Shown here: positions 7,451 through 13,299 of the stretch, piece by piece
Layout: each line of letters starts with the position of its first letter
Numbering within the stretch: position 1 is the first letter of the stretch
Assembly: GCA_028284565.1 (NCBI GenBank)
Contig: JANQRM010000284.1
Coordinates: forward strand, 1 to 13,299
Reading direction: 5' to 3'
Origin: Anaerolineae bacterium
GTDB lineage: Bacteria; Chloroflexota; Anaerolineae; Aggregatilineales; Phototrophicaceae
DNA length: 13,299 nucleotides
Made by a program: the position numbers and the translations under genes
Notes under the pieces: model-generated
The model's database searches: none
Told to the model about the DNA's origin: nothing
The model's input: only the letters and a program-made list of their open reading frames with translations

Positions 7451-8830
7451 ATGGCGACGATACATGGCTTATTGACATTGGATGAATTGACTCAACGAGT
7501 TCAAGATGAAGACATCGAAACCATGGTTGTTGGGTTTACGGATCACTTCGGACGCTTGATGGGCAAACGCTTTGACGCAGAGTTCTTTGTAGAGGAAATT
7601 GTCGAAGCTGGGACACACGGTTGTGATTACTTGCTGACTGTCGATATGGATATGGAGCCTGTCGAGGGCTATACGTTTGCCAATTGGGAACAGGGCTATG
7701 GGGACTTTCATCTGGTGCCGGATATGTCCACCTTGCGGGTAGCCAGCTGGTTACATAAGACCGCCTTCGTTTTGTGTGACCTTGAGGATGACAAGCAACA
7801 TCAGCCGGTGTCGATTGCCCCGCGTTCACTATTGAAAGCGCAAATCGCACGCGCTGAGGAAATGGGCTATGTCGCTAATGCCGCCTCCGAGTTGGAATAC
7901 TATGTCTTTGAAGATTCCTATCGAGAAGCCTCTCAAAAGGGGTATCGAGAATTAACGCCGACGAGCTGGTATATCGAAGATTATCATCTGCTACAGGGCT
8001 CGAGAGAGGAAAAGTTCACCGCCCATGCGCGCTATCATCTCAAGCATTCGGGTGTGCCTGTCGAGAATTCCAAAGGTGAATGGGGACACGGACAACATGA
8101 GGTCAATTTGCGTTATGCTGAAGCCCTGACGATGGCGGATCGGCATGTGATTTTTAAGCAATGTCTGAAAGAACTCGCCGATTCATTAGGATTTAGCCTG
8201 ACATTCATGGCAAAACCAGCGTCAGGTCAAGCGGGGTCGAGTTGTCACATTCATTTTAGCCTCTTCCAAGATGGGGAGAATGCCTTTGCAGGCGACCAAC
8301 TCATCAGCAATGTGATGGGGTCGGATGAGTTTCGCTGGTTTCTGGGTGGATGGATGGCGCACATCCCTGAGTTGATGGTGTTCTATGCGCCCACGATCAA
8401 TTCGTATAAACGCTATGAAGATGGGTCGTGGGCTCCGACACGTATCGCATGGAGCTATGACAATCGCACGGCGGGCTTCCGTGTGGTGGGGAAAGGCAAA
8501 AGTCTGAGGATTGAATGTCGTATTCCGGGCGCGGATTGCAACCCTTATCTAGCCTATTCTGCGGCGTTGGCTTCGGGCTTGGATGGGATTATTAATCAGA
8601 TTGAACCGCCTGAAATGTTCGAGGGGGATATTTATTCGGCAAGTCATCTCCCTCGTGTCCCCTATACTTTGGCACATGCAGTCGATAACTTTGAAGCCAG
8701 CGACTTTGCGAAACAGACTTTTGGCGCAGAAGTCGTCGAACACTACACGCATTTCTTCCGTAGCGAAATCCAGAGCTTTAATCAGTCGGTTACGGATTGG
8801 GAGCGTCAACGCTATTTTGAACGAATCTAA
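7451..8830 (+). CDS. Glutamine synthetase family gamma-glutamyl amine ligase (PuuA/GlnA4-like)
   Basis: 459 aa, the length of PuuA/GlnA3/GlnA4-type enzymes. N-terminal beta-grasp about 12-110 (VVGFTDHFGRLMGKR, 26-40), then the catalytic domain: SELEYYVF with metal ligands E147/E149, GQHEVNL (E217), GSSCHIHFSL (H266), PTINSYKRY (315-322), NRTAGFRV (R339, R344) and RIECRIPGADCNPYLAYSA (E355, R357). All key residues of the glutamate/ATP site are present. The reaction expected is ATP-dependent joining of glutamate's gamma-carboxyl to an amine. True glutamine synthetase activity is less likely, because the downstream SDR and aldehyde dehydrogenase match the GlnA4 (Rv2860c) neighbourhood and the hydrolase lies nearby. 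In Streptomyces, GlnA4 makes gamma-glutamylethanolamide and GlnA3 gamma-glutamylpolyamines; which amine is used here cannot be told. Cytosolic. The ATG at 7451 has a modest AGGCGG about 9 nt upstream and is the first gene of a three-gene operon. Confidence 0.88.
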   Translation: MATIHGLLTLDELTQRVQDEDIETMVVGFTDHFGRLMGKRFDAEFFVEEIVEAGTHGCDYLLTVDMDMEPVEGYTFANWEQGYGDFHLVPDMSTLRVASWLHKTAFVLCDLEDDKQHQPVSIAPRSLLKAQIARAEEMGYVANAASELEYYVFEDSYREASQKGYRELTPTSWYIEDYHLLQGSREEKFTAHARYHLKHSGVPVENSKGEWGHGQHEVNLRYAEALTMADRHVIFKQCLKELADSLGFSLTFMAKPASGQAGSSCHIHFSLFQDGENAFAGDQLISNVMGSDEFRWFLGGWMAHIPELMVFYAPTINSYKRYEDGSWAPTRIAWSYDNRTAGFRVVGKGKSLRIECRIPGADCNPYLAYSAALASGLDGIINQIEPPEMFEGDIYSASHLPRVPYTLAHAVDNFEASDFAKQTFGAEVVEHYTHFFRSEIQSFNQSVTDWERQRYFERI

Positions 8831-8879
8831 GTCCTGTTTATACTCACTTATGCTTAACCTTGAACTTGGAGTACATCTT

Positions 8880-9653
8880 ATGCGCTTAGAAAATAAGGTC
8901 GCGCTGATTACAGGCGGAGGGAGTGGGATCGGCTATCAGGCTGCCCTGCTCTTCGCCAAAGAAGGTGCGTCAATTGTGGTAGTCGATATTAATGATAAAG
9001 GTGGTAAGCAAACTGTCAAAGAAATCATGGAACAAAGCGGACAAGCGGTATATGTTGATGCAGACGTGACACAAGCCTCCGATTGCGAGATGATGATACA
9101 AACGGCTGAGTCCACTTATGGCAAGCTCGACATCCTCTTTAACAATGCCGGAATCAGCCATGCCAACGATGACGATGCGATTAATACGACGGAAGAGGTC
9201 TGGGATTTGACGATGGCGGTCAACGTCAAAGGAGTCTTCTTGGGATGTAAATATGGCATTCCGGCACTACGTCGGGCTGGCGGTGGGAGCATCATCAACA
9301 CCGCATCCTTTGTGGCTGTCTTGGGCGCGGCGACTCCGCAACTGGCGTATACAGCAAGCAAGGGGGCTGTCCTCTCCATGACACGCGAATTGGCAACCAT
9401 CCATGCACGCGAAAATATCCGTGTGAATGCGCTGTGTCCGGGTCCATTACGGACGGAATTGCTGATGAAGTATCTCGATACAGAGGCGAAGAAACAACGT
9501 CGGCTGGTGCATATCCCGATGGGACGCTTTGGTGAAGCCGAAGAAATCGCCAACGCCACCCTCTTCCTTGCGTCCGATGAGTCCTCCTTTGTCACAGGCA
9601 CTACCTTCTTGGTGGATGGCGGGATTACTGCCTCTTATGTGACGCCTGAATAG
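8880..9653 (+). CDS. Short-chain dehydrogenase/reductase, classical, NAD-type
   Basis: 257 aa from the ATG at 8880, chosen because GGAG (8867-8870) lies 9 nt upstream; the frame is open upstream into the ligase gene, but those codons have no ribosome site and no SDR similarity. Motifs: TGGGSGIG (11-18), D36 after the second strand (VVVDIN), which favours NAD over NADP, NNAG (88-91), and the catalytic tetrad N115, S143, Y157, K161 in YTASK. The end, TGTTFLVDGGI, is typical of 3-oxoacyl-ACP reductase/glucose dehydrogenase-like SDRs. It lies 49 nt after the ligase stop and only 9 nt before the aldehyde dehydrogenase start, so it is co-transcribed. In the proposed pathway it would oxidise the alcohol of a gamma-glutamyl amino-alcohol to the aldehyde; this role is inferred from position and from the equivalent Rv2857c, not from the protein itself. 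Confidence 0.9.
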   Translation: MRLENKVALITGGGSGIGYQAALLFAKEGASIVVVDINDKGGKQTVKEIMEQSGQAVYVDADVTQASDCEMMIQTAESTYGKLDILFNNAGISHANDDDAINTTEEVWDLTMAVNVKGVFLGCKYGIPALRRAGGGSIINTASFVAVLGAATPQLAYTASKGAVLSMTRELATIHARENIRVNALCPGPLRTELLMKYLDTEAKKQRRLVHIPMGRFGEAEEIANATLFLASDESSFVTGTTFLVDGGITASYVTPE

Positions 9654-9662
9654 GTGATGATG

Positions 9663-11054
9663 ATGGCAACCATTCAACAGACGATTTCCCCTGTCGATGG
9701 GTCGGTTTATGTGGAGCGTGAACTCGCTTCCCCTGAGTTGATTGATACAGTACTCCAACAAGCGGTAGATGCTCAACAAACATGGCGTCAAACGTCTATC
9801 GAAGAACGCGCCAAGATTTGCAATCGCATGGTGGATTATGTGGTGGGACTCGCCGATAGCTATACGGAGCAACTCACCTGGCAGATGGGTCGCCCGATTC
9901 GGTACAGTCCATCGGAGCTTAGAGGTGGGTTTCAAGAACGCGCGCACTATATGATTGCGACTGCCGAATCTGCCCTGCAAGAGGTAGCGACTAAGCCCAA
10001 AGAAGGCTTCCAACGTTTTATCCGACGCGAACCTTTGGGGACAGTCTTTGTCGTCGCGCCATGGAATTATCCTTATCTCACGTCTGTGAATTCGATTGTG
10101 CCAGCGGTTATGGCAGGCAACACGGTCATTATCAAGCACTCGAATCAGACTCCCCTTGTCGCGGAACATTACACAGAAGCGTTTCGTCATGCCGGAATGC
10201 CAAAGGGTGTGGTTCAGCATATCCACATGACTCACGATGATGTAGCGGATGTCATCGGGGATAGTCGGATAGATTTTGTAGCATTCACAGGGTCGGTGGC
10301 GGGTGGACATGCCATTCAAGAAGCCGCAAGTCAACGCTTCATTGCTACAGGCATGGAACTTGGTGGGAAAGACCCGGCGTATGTTCGCCCCGATGTCGAT
10401 TTGGGACATGCTATTGAGAATATCGTGGATGGTGTCTTCTTCAATTCAGGGCAATCTTGTTGTGGCATTGAGCGTGTCTATGTGCATCAGCATGTCTATG
10501 ATGACTTCGTGGAGGGTGCAGTTGAACTCACGAAGCAGTACCAATTGGGCAATCCCCTTGACCCTGAAACGACTTTGGGTCCGATGGTACGGCCGCGCGC
10601 GGCCGAGTTTGTCCGACAACAGATTGCATCGGCTATCCAACAAGGTGCAAAAGCACTCATCGACTCATCCCTCTTCTCAGCCAATCAAGACAACTCCCCC
10701 TATCTCGCGCCACAGGTTTTGGTGGATGTCAATCATACGATGGATGTCATGATAGAGGAGAGTTTCGGTCCTGTGGTAGGAATTATGTCCGTCGCAAGTG
10801 ATGAAGAGGCGATTCAATTGATGAATGATAGCCTCTACGGATTGACCGCTTCCATCTGGACAAAAGATGTGGATAAAGCAATCACTATGGGTGAGCAAGT
10901 CAATACAGGCACATGGTATATGAATCGCTGTGATTATCTGGACCCAGAACTAGCATGGACGGGAGTGAAGGACTCTGGACGGGGTTGTACCCTATCGCCA
11001 CTGGGCTATGAAAGCCTGACACGCCCAAAATCCTTCCATTTACGTTTGGTTTAA
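9663..11054 (+). CDS. NAD(P)-dependent aldehyde dehydrogenase (AldC/PuuC-like position)
   Basis: 463 aa counted from the ATG at 9663. The site begins GTG-ATG-ATG-ATG (9654-9665); the last ATG is preferred because AGGTGA (9652-9657), overlapping the SDR stop, gives a 5-nt spacing. Catalytic features of the ALDH superfamily are complete: APWNYP with N135, K158 in IIKHS, FTGS (208-211), ELGGK with general base E232, NSGQSC with nucleophile C266 followed by C267, and EESFGP with E366. The chain is somewhat short for an ALDH (about 480-500 usual) but complete to the C-terminus (RPKSFHLRLV). It would oxidise an aldehyde to an acid in the cytosol; a gamma-glutamylated aldehyde produced by the two preceding enzymes is the context-based guess, and succinate-semialdehyde-type substrates are an alternative. 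Its last 15 bp overlap the end of the convergent hydrolase gene. Confidence 0.92.
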   Translation: MATIQQTISPVDGSVYVERELASPELIDTVLQQAVDAQQTWRQTSIEERAKICNRMVDYVVGLADSYTEQLTWQMGRPIRYSPSELRGGFQERAHYMIATAESALQEVATKPKEGFQRFIRREPLGTVFVVAPWNYPYLTSVNSIVPAVMAGNTVIIKHSNQTPLVAEHYTEAFRHAGMPKGVVQHIHMTHDDVADVIGDSRIDFVAFTGSVAGGHAIQEAASQRFIATGMELGGKDPAYVRPDVDLGHAIENIVDGVFFNSGQSCCGIERVYVHQHVYDDFVEGAVELTKQYQLGNPLDPETTLGPMVRPRAAEFVRQQIASAIQQGAKALIDSSLFSANQDNSPYLAPQVLVDVNHTMDVMIEESFGPVVGIMSVASDEEAIQLMNDSLYGLTASIWTKDVDKAITMGEQVNTGTWYMNRCDYLDPELAWTGVKDSGRGCTLSPLGYESLTRPKSFHLRLV

Positions 11055-11903
11055 TCCGACAGGTTGTGCCACAGTTGTATTGACCGACTCTTCCACGCGG
11101 TCTAGCCATTCATTGGTCAACGCACGGAAGAGTGTATCTTGTTCCAAGTATACGCCATGTCCGGCACGGTCTAGGGTCACATAGGTGGCTCTGGGATAGT
11201 TGCGCGCGAGTTGGAAGGCATCCGCATAGCCCGTATGATTGTCGTGACGCCCTGTCAGAATTAAAGAAGGTTTATCGAATGGTGGGTCGAGCTTATCGAC
11301 TTCAGGATGATAAGAATAGGTCTTGGTCGCGCGGAGTTTCTGTAAGAAGGCTTGGTCAGCACGAGGGAAGGAATCGCAATATTCGTCGATGATGCGTTGA
11401 ATCACCGGACGAGTTTGTACACTCAGGGTTGATAGAATCAGGGGTTGGAGATGTTCGGGCAGTAAGGCGATGGCATCTGGGTCACTGGTGATAACCATTT
11501 GCTCTGGTAAATCGCGCACATCATAATCACTATTCACCGACGGAGCCATCAGAAATAATCCTTGCACGAGGGATTGCCGTGCTTTCAAAATCGCCCTTGC
11601 GATATACCCCCCATAGGAAAAGCCCCCAATGATAAAGGGTTGGTTCGTTAGCAATTCGTCGATGAACGCTATCATCACTTCTGCCATCGCTTCAGATGTC
11701 GCAAGGTCATCATGGGCAGGTGTGAAGCCCATCCCCGGCATATCGGGATAGATGCGTTGGAAACCGTCGCGTTCCGTAAAGAGAGGTTCAAATGCGCCCA
11801 TCATCACATCATGGTCAAGATGGAAGCCGTGTAAGATGATAAAGGGCAGTCCTTCTCCTCGAACTTCATAATAAATCGGTGTGCCGTTAATCGTCAGTTG
11901 CAT
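11040..11903 (-). CDS. Alpha/beta hydrolase fold protein
   Basis: 287 aa from the ATG at 11903. This start is preferred over the ATG at 11927 because GAGGA stands about 10 nt before it, while the upstream ATG has only a poor site. Features: oxyanion-loop LHGF (24-27), nucleophile elbow GGFSYGG with S96, acid D221 in LTGRHDNHTG, and H249 in RAGHGVYLE, so the triad is intact. The lid (about 125-200) is acidic and helical. The family includes esterases, C-C hydrolases and haloperoxidase-like enzymes; the sequence does not tell which. There is no signal peptide, so cytosolic. It follows the SRPBCC gene by 66 nt, with a 28-bp palindrome in between, and is probably on the same transcript. It is convergent with, and overlaps by 15 bp, the aldehyde dehydrogenase; no terminator is visible between them. 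Confidence 0.88.
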   Translation of the reverse strand: MQLTINGTPIYYEVRGEGLPFIILHGFHLDHDVMMGAFEPLFTERDGFQRIYPDMPGMGFTPAHDDLATSEAMAEVMIAFIDELLTNQPFIIGGFSYGGYIARAILKARQSLVQGLFLMAPSVNSDYDVRDLPEQMVITSDPDAIALLPEHLQPLILSTLSVQTRPVIQRIIDEYCDSFPRADQAFLQKLRATKTYSYHPEVDKLDPPFDKPSLILTGRHDNHTGYADAFQLARNYPRATYVTLDRAGHGVYLEQDTLFRALTNEWLDRVEESVNTTVAQPVGLNQT

Positions 11904-11941
11904 GATTTTGCATTCCTCACTGCTCATGGTTTCTAATACCT

Positions 11942-11969
11942 GTAAGGGTGGACAGCTGTCCCCTCCTAC
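11942..11969. repeat. 28-bp imperfect palindrome, GTA...TAC-ended (copy 1, decayed)
   Basis: Two 14-nt arms meet at CAG|CTG (11955/11956) and match at 11 of 14 positions; the central GGACAGCTGTCC (11950-11961) is perfect. It begins GTAAGGG and ends CTCCTAC. It directly abuts the stop codon of the SRPBCC gene (11970-11972) and lies before the alpha/beta hydrolase start, so in the transcript it would form an intergenic hairpin. Length, end sequences and symmetry match the copy at 12627-12654. Confidence 0.6.
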
Positions 11970-12476
11970 TTATGCTTGTGTTGCCAATGTCTGCATCATC
12001 TCCATGGATTGAATCTTCTGGTCGGTTTCGATATGGACCCGATAGCCTGTCAGGACATTCTGTGCGACCTTCTTGAGCATCCGACTGATGATGAGCCGAT
12101 TCATGATGTTGCCAATGAAACCCCAGCGCGGTTGATAATCGAAGAACATCCGCAAATAACTCGCTTGGGGATTAATCGCCTCAACTGACAATTCGATAAG
12201 TAGGTTATCGACAGGGGGTGGATTCGTCCCGCCGACCATCTGCACTTGATAGCTCTCACCATCAACCCAGCCGACGATTTGTTCTTGCGAGTATTCGGAG
12301 CCATCCGCATTGAGTTCACAGTGTCGGATTGCACCCTTGCCGTTGGCTTGGTCATTCGCTGGATACGATTTATAGACATAAGGATTGGCATTTGCCGTAT
12401 CTGAAAAGCCTGCGATTTTGTTCCAGACCACGCCCTTTGGACGATTGATGCGTTGTTCTGCAATGACTTGTGCCAT
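11970..12476 (-). CDS. SRPBCC (START/Bet v1-like) family protein
   Basis: 168 aa from the ATG at 12476; GGAG lies 7 nt upstream, which favours it over the GTG one codon earlier. The pattern is that of polyketide cyclase/dehydrase-type SRPBCC proteins: a first strand with VIAEQRINRPKGVVWNKIAGFSD (4-26), GKGAIRHCEL (47-55), EQIVGWVDGESYQVQM (65-80), a strand pair about 92-116, and a long C-terminal helix (about 120-150) that closes the hydrophobic cavity. Such proteins bind hydrophobic ligands or act as cyclases or hydratases; nothing here fixes a ligand. There is no signal peptide. It leads a two-gene unit with the alpha/beta hydrolase, and its promoter region carries a near-consensus promoter with repeated half-sites, so the unit is probably inducible. 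Confidence 0.82.
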   Translation of the reverse strand: MAQVIAEQRINRPKGVVWNKIAGFSDTANANPYVYKSYPANDQANGKGAIRHCELNADGSEYSQEQIVGWVDGESYQVQMVGGTNPPPVDNLLIELSVEAINPQASYLRMFFDYQPRWGFIGNIMNRLIISRMLKKVAQNVLTGYRVHIETDQKIQSMEMMQTLATQA

Positions 12477-12501
12477 CACACATCTCCAGAGTGAATTATT
12501 T

Positions 12502-12541
12502 GAACAGAATACAACTATCTGTTTTATACACCTGTTCTATA
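12502..12541. promoter_or_regulatory. Operator-like cluster of CTGTTY half-sites over the SRPBCC promoter
   Basis: GAACAG (12502-12507, the reverse of CTGTTC), CTGTTTTATA (12519-12528) and CTGTTCTATA (12532-12541) occur within 40 bp. The last two are direct repeats with a 13-bp period and nine of ten identical bases; the outer GAACAG and CTGTTC (12532-12537) form an inverted pair. All overlap the -10, the spacer or the start of transcription of the SRPBCC promoter, as expected for repressor sites. No regulator gene is in the window. Confidence 0.45.
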
Positions 12542-12552
12542 AATTTTGTCAA
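12523..12552 (-). promoter_or_regulatory. Near-consensus sigma-70-type promoter of the SRPBCC-hydrolase unit
   Basis: On the minus strand a perfect TTGACA (12547-12552) and TATAAA (12523-12528, five of six) are 18 nt apart. Transcription would start near 12516, giving a 40-nt leader with GGAG before the ATG at 12476. This is the best promoter in the window. Confidence 0.7.
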
Positions 12553-12626
12553 GTGATTGGTTTATTTTTTAAATCAACAATATGCACGTCCGTTGAATGA
12601 GATGAAATATACAAACAAGAATCTAT

Positions 12627-12654
12627 GTAGGGGCGGTTCGCGAACTGCCCTTAC
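12627..12654. repeat. 28-bp palindrome, GTAGGGGC-type (copy 2, well preserved)
   Basis: The arms meet at TTCG|CGAA (12640/12641) and pair at 12 of 14 positions; GTTCGCGAAC (12636-12645) is perfect. The two mismatches (12630/12651 and 12635/12646) are both G opposite T, so a plus-strand transcript could still pair throughout by G-U wobble. It starts GTAGGGGC and ends GCCCTTAC. Similar GTAGGGGC...GCCCCTAC palindromes are dispersed intergenic repeats in several Chloroflexota and cyanobacterial genomes, as far as I recall. Confidence 0.7.
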
Positions 12655-12724
12655 GACTTCTATCGGGTTAACAATTCAATCATCCGATTACCCTAGCAAA
12701 AACGCCACTGATTGTTTTAAGAAA

Positions 12725-12733
12725 TTATCCACA
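12725..12733 (+). promoter_or_regulatory. Consensus DnaA box
   Basis: TTATCCACA is a perfect match to the classical 9-mer DnaA box. One further near match, TTATCCTCA (12939-12947, one mismatch), lies about 210 bp away. No dnaA, dnaN, gidA or parAB gene is nearby, so a regulatory or titration site, or chance, is more likely than an origin. Confidence 0.35.
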
Positions 12734-12742
12734 GTTATTGAC

Positions 12743-12761
12743 TGTTACATTTATCGTAACA
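12743..12761. promoter_or_regulatory. Operator-like dyad TGTTAC-N7-GTAACA
   Basis: Two perfect 6-bp inverted arms 7 nt apart, 19 bp in all, the size of a helix-turn-helix dimer site. It is separated by one base from the next palindrome at 12763-12782. Confidence 0.4.
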
Positions 12762-12762
12762 A

Positions 12763-12782
12763 ATAGTGTTTTAAGACACTAT
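12763..12782. promoter_or_regulatory. 20-bp palindrome with TTAA centre
   Basis: ATAGTGT and ACACTAT arms enclose TTTAAG; the only imperfection is one T opposite G. It could be a regulator site or, in RNA, a small hairpin. No U-run follows on the plus strand, so it is not called a terminator. Confidence 0.35.
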
Positions 12783-12966
12783 GTCACATTGTTAATAAAA
12801 TCCATAATTAAATTGATGAGATAACTATGTTTGTTGACAGATAATGGTGATGATGAATGTCTGCCTATCGGACACCCAATACAAGAAGAGATACCAAAAT
12901 CTTCCGCTCTTGTTATCTTCTCCCTAATCACACCTTGGTTATCCTCAATTTGACAGCATTGCCTGA

Positions 12967-12980
12967 TTATCAATTGGTAA
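12967..12980. promoter_or_regulatory. Operator-like 14-bp palindrome upstream of the MDR gene
   Basis: TTATCAATTGGTAA is symmetric around CAATTG apart from one T-G pair. It lies 28 bp before the MDR start codon and, counting from a perfect TTGACA at 12950-12955, covers the place where the -10 would fall. MarR- or TetR-type repression of an oxidoreductase would fit, but no regulator gene is visible. Confidence 0.35.
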
Positions 12981-13008
12981 CTCAGTTTATATATTGAGGA
13001 GGACGAGT

Positions 13009-13299
13009 ATGTCGCAAATACAATTTCCCGACAAAATGACAGCTGTCGTTCTGGATTCTTACACTGGTGTCGATGCACTCCGTACAGAAGAACGTCCAGT
13101 TCCTAAACCTAGAAAAGATGAGGTTCTGGTCAAAGTCGCTGCCTCACCTATAAACCCCTCTGATCTCGCCTATATCGATGGGAATTACGGTTTCAAGAGT
13201 ACTCCGCCAGTTGTTCCCGGTGGTGAAGGGTCAGGAACGGTTGTCGCCGTAGGTCCCGGCATGATAGGTCGATATTTCCTTGGCAAACGGGTTGCTTGC
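13009..13299 (+). CDS. MDR-family oxidoreductase, quinone oxidoreductase/zinc-type alcohol dehydrogenase-like (5' part)
   Basis: The first 97 residues are visible and the frame is open at the right edge. They form the N-terminal GroES-like domain: MTAVVLDSYTG (10-20), LRTEERPVPKPRKDEVLVKV (24-43), SPINPSDLAYIDGNYG (46-61), VVPGGEGSGTVVAVGPG (68-84) and GKRVAC (92-97). 'SPINPSDL' with no Cys in the usual zinc-ligand place (Cys-Arg-Thr-Asp in zinc alcohol dehydrogenases) points to the zinc-independent quinone-oxidoreductase branch, and NADPH would be bound by the missing C-terminal half. The start is secure: GAGGAGG (12996-13002) stands 6 nt before the ATG. It is divergent from the SRPBCC unit and separated from it by the long regulatory region. 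Substrate unknown. Confidence 0.85.
   Translation, partial: MSQIQFPDKMTAVVLDSYTGVDALRTEERPVPKPRKDEVLVKVAASPINPSDLAYIDGNYGFKSTPPVVPGGEGSGTVVAVGPGMIGRYFLGKRVAC

Larger units (their letters stand above)
12477..13008. other. 532-bp AT-rich gene-free regulatory region
   Basis: Between the divergent SRPBCC gene and the MDR gene no convincing small gene was found; open frames here lack ribosome sites and recognisable composition. The region holds the SRPBCC promoter with half-sites, a 28-bp palindrome, a consensus DnaA box, two adjacent dyads (12743-12761 and 12763-12782) and an operator-like palindrome before the MDR gene. Each is listed separately. Confidence 0.6.

Noticed and set aside
8583..8879. 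99-codon N-terminal extension of the SDR gene overlapping the ligase gene
   Set aside because: The extension lies out of frame within the ligase coding region, has no SDR similarity, and the ATG at 8880 has a good GGAG site and starts directly before the Rossmann motif.
9654..9665. GTG-ATG-ATG-ATG as a functional repeat or slippage site
   Set aside because: Four consecutive start codons can arise by chance at a short gene junction; AGGTGA spacing selects the last ATG and nothing suggests frameshifting.
9447..10409. 320-codon open frame on the minus strand opposite the SDR and aldehyde dehydrogenase genes
   Set aside because: It is antisense to two genes with complete catalytic motifs; its translation is rich in His, Arg and Cys with no domain pattern and no ribosome site. 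It is a shadow of biased codon use.
12557..12766. 69-codon plus-strand open frame in the spacer
   Set aside because: It runs through the 28-bp palindrome and the DnaA box, lacks a ribosome site, and its translation has no protein-like pattern.
12725..12947. Chromosomal replication origin
   Set aside because: Only one perfect and one near DnaA box, and none of the genes that usually flank origins.
12779..13078. 99-codon minus-strand open frame across the spacer and the MDR start
   Set aside because: It runs antisense through a secure gene start with a strong Shine-Dalgarno, and has no recognisable protein pattern.

Overview
The window looks like a piece of a chromosome of moderate GC (roughly half) from a free-living bacterium. 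Two large Hanks-type Ser/Thr kinases (one fused to an nSTAND-type NTPase, one to a transmembrane segment plus TPRs), a SpoIIAA/STAS-like single-domain protein and dispersed GTAGGGG...-type palindromes fit Chloroflexota (Anaerolineae-like) best. That placement is an inference from gene style, since there is no rRNA or other marker gene here. No phage, transposase, CRISPR array, tRNA or rRNA was seen.

Layout, left half (all minus strand): a kinase-nSTAND fusion cut by the left edge (2-1114); a 134-aa STAS-like protein (1210-1614); a disrupted small gene (1725-2186) with one in-frame TGA; a class-I amidotransferase of the gamma-glutamyl-GABA hydrolase family (2219-2956); a cytoplasmic-looking sulfatase starting with TTG (2991-4472); and an 858-aa membrane kinase with TPRs outside the membrane (4648-7224). 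Sulfatase, hydrolase and disrupted gene are spaced 34 and 32 nt apart and look like one transcription unit.

Layout, right half: a divergent regulatory region (7225-7450) with two CACGTGG boxes, then a plus-strand operon of a PuuA/GlnA4-like glutamine-synthetase-family ligase (7451-8830), an SDR dehydrogenase (8880-9653) and an aldehyde dehydrogenase (9663-11054). It meets, tail to tail with a 15-bp overlap, a minus-strand unit of an SRPBCC protein (11970-12476) and an alpha/beta hydrolase (11040-11903). A 532-bp AT-rich gene-free region (12477-13008) holds a strong minus-strand promoter with repeated operator-like half-sites, a 28-bp palindrome, a perfect DnaA box and several dyads. The window ends inside an MDR-family (quinone oxidoreductase-like) gene (13009 onward).

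How the genes may work together: ligase, SDR, aldehyde dehydrogenase and the amidotransferase-type hydrolase are the same four families as Mycobacterium tuberculosis Rv2860c-Rv2857c (GlnA4, amidotransferase, AldC, SDR), and they parallel the PuuA/PuuC/PuuD steps. The inferred chemistry is gamma-glutamylation of an amine or amino-alcohol, oxidation of the protected alcohol or aldehyde to an acid, and removal of glutamate. Here the hydrolase sits apart, with a sulfatase, on the other side of the TPR kinase. A sulfatase that frees an amino-alcohol for this route is a testable guess, not a demonstrated link.
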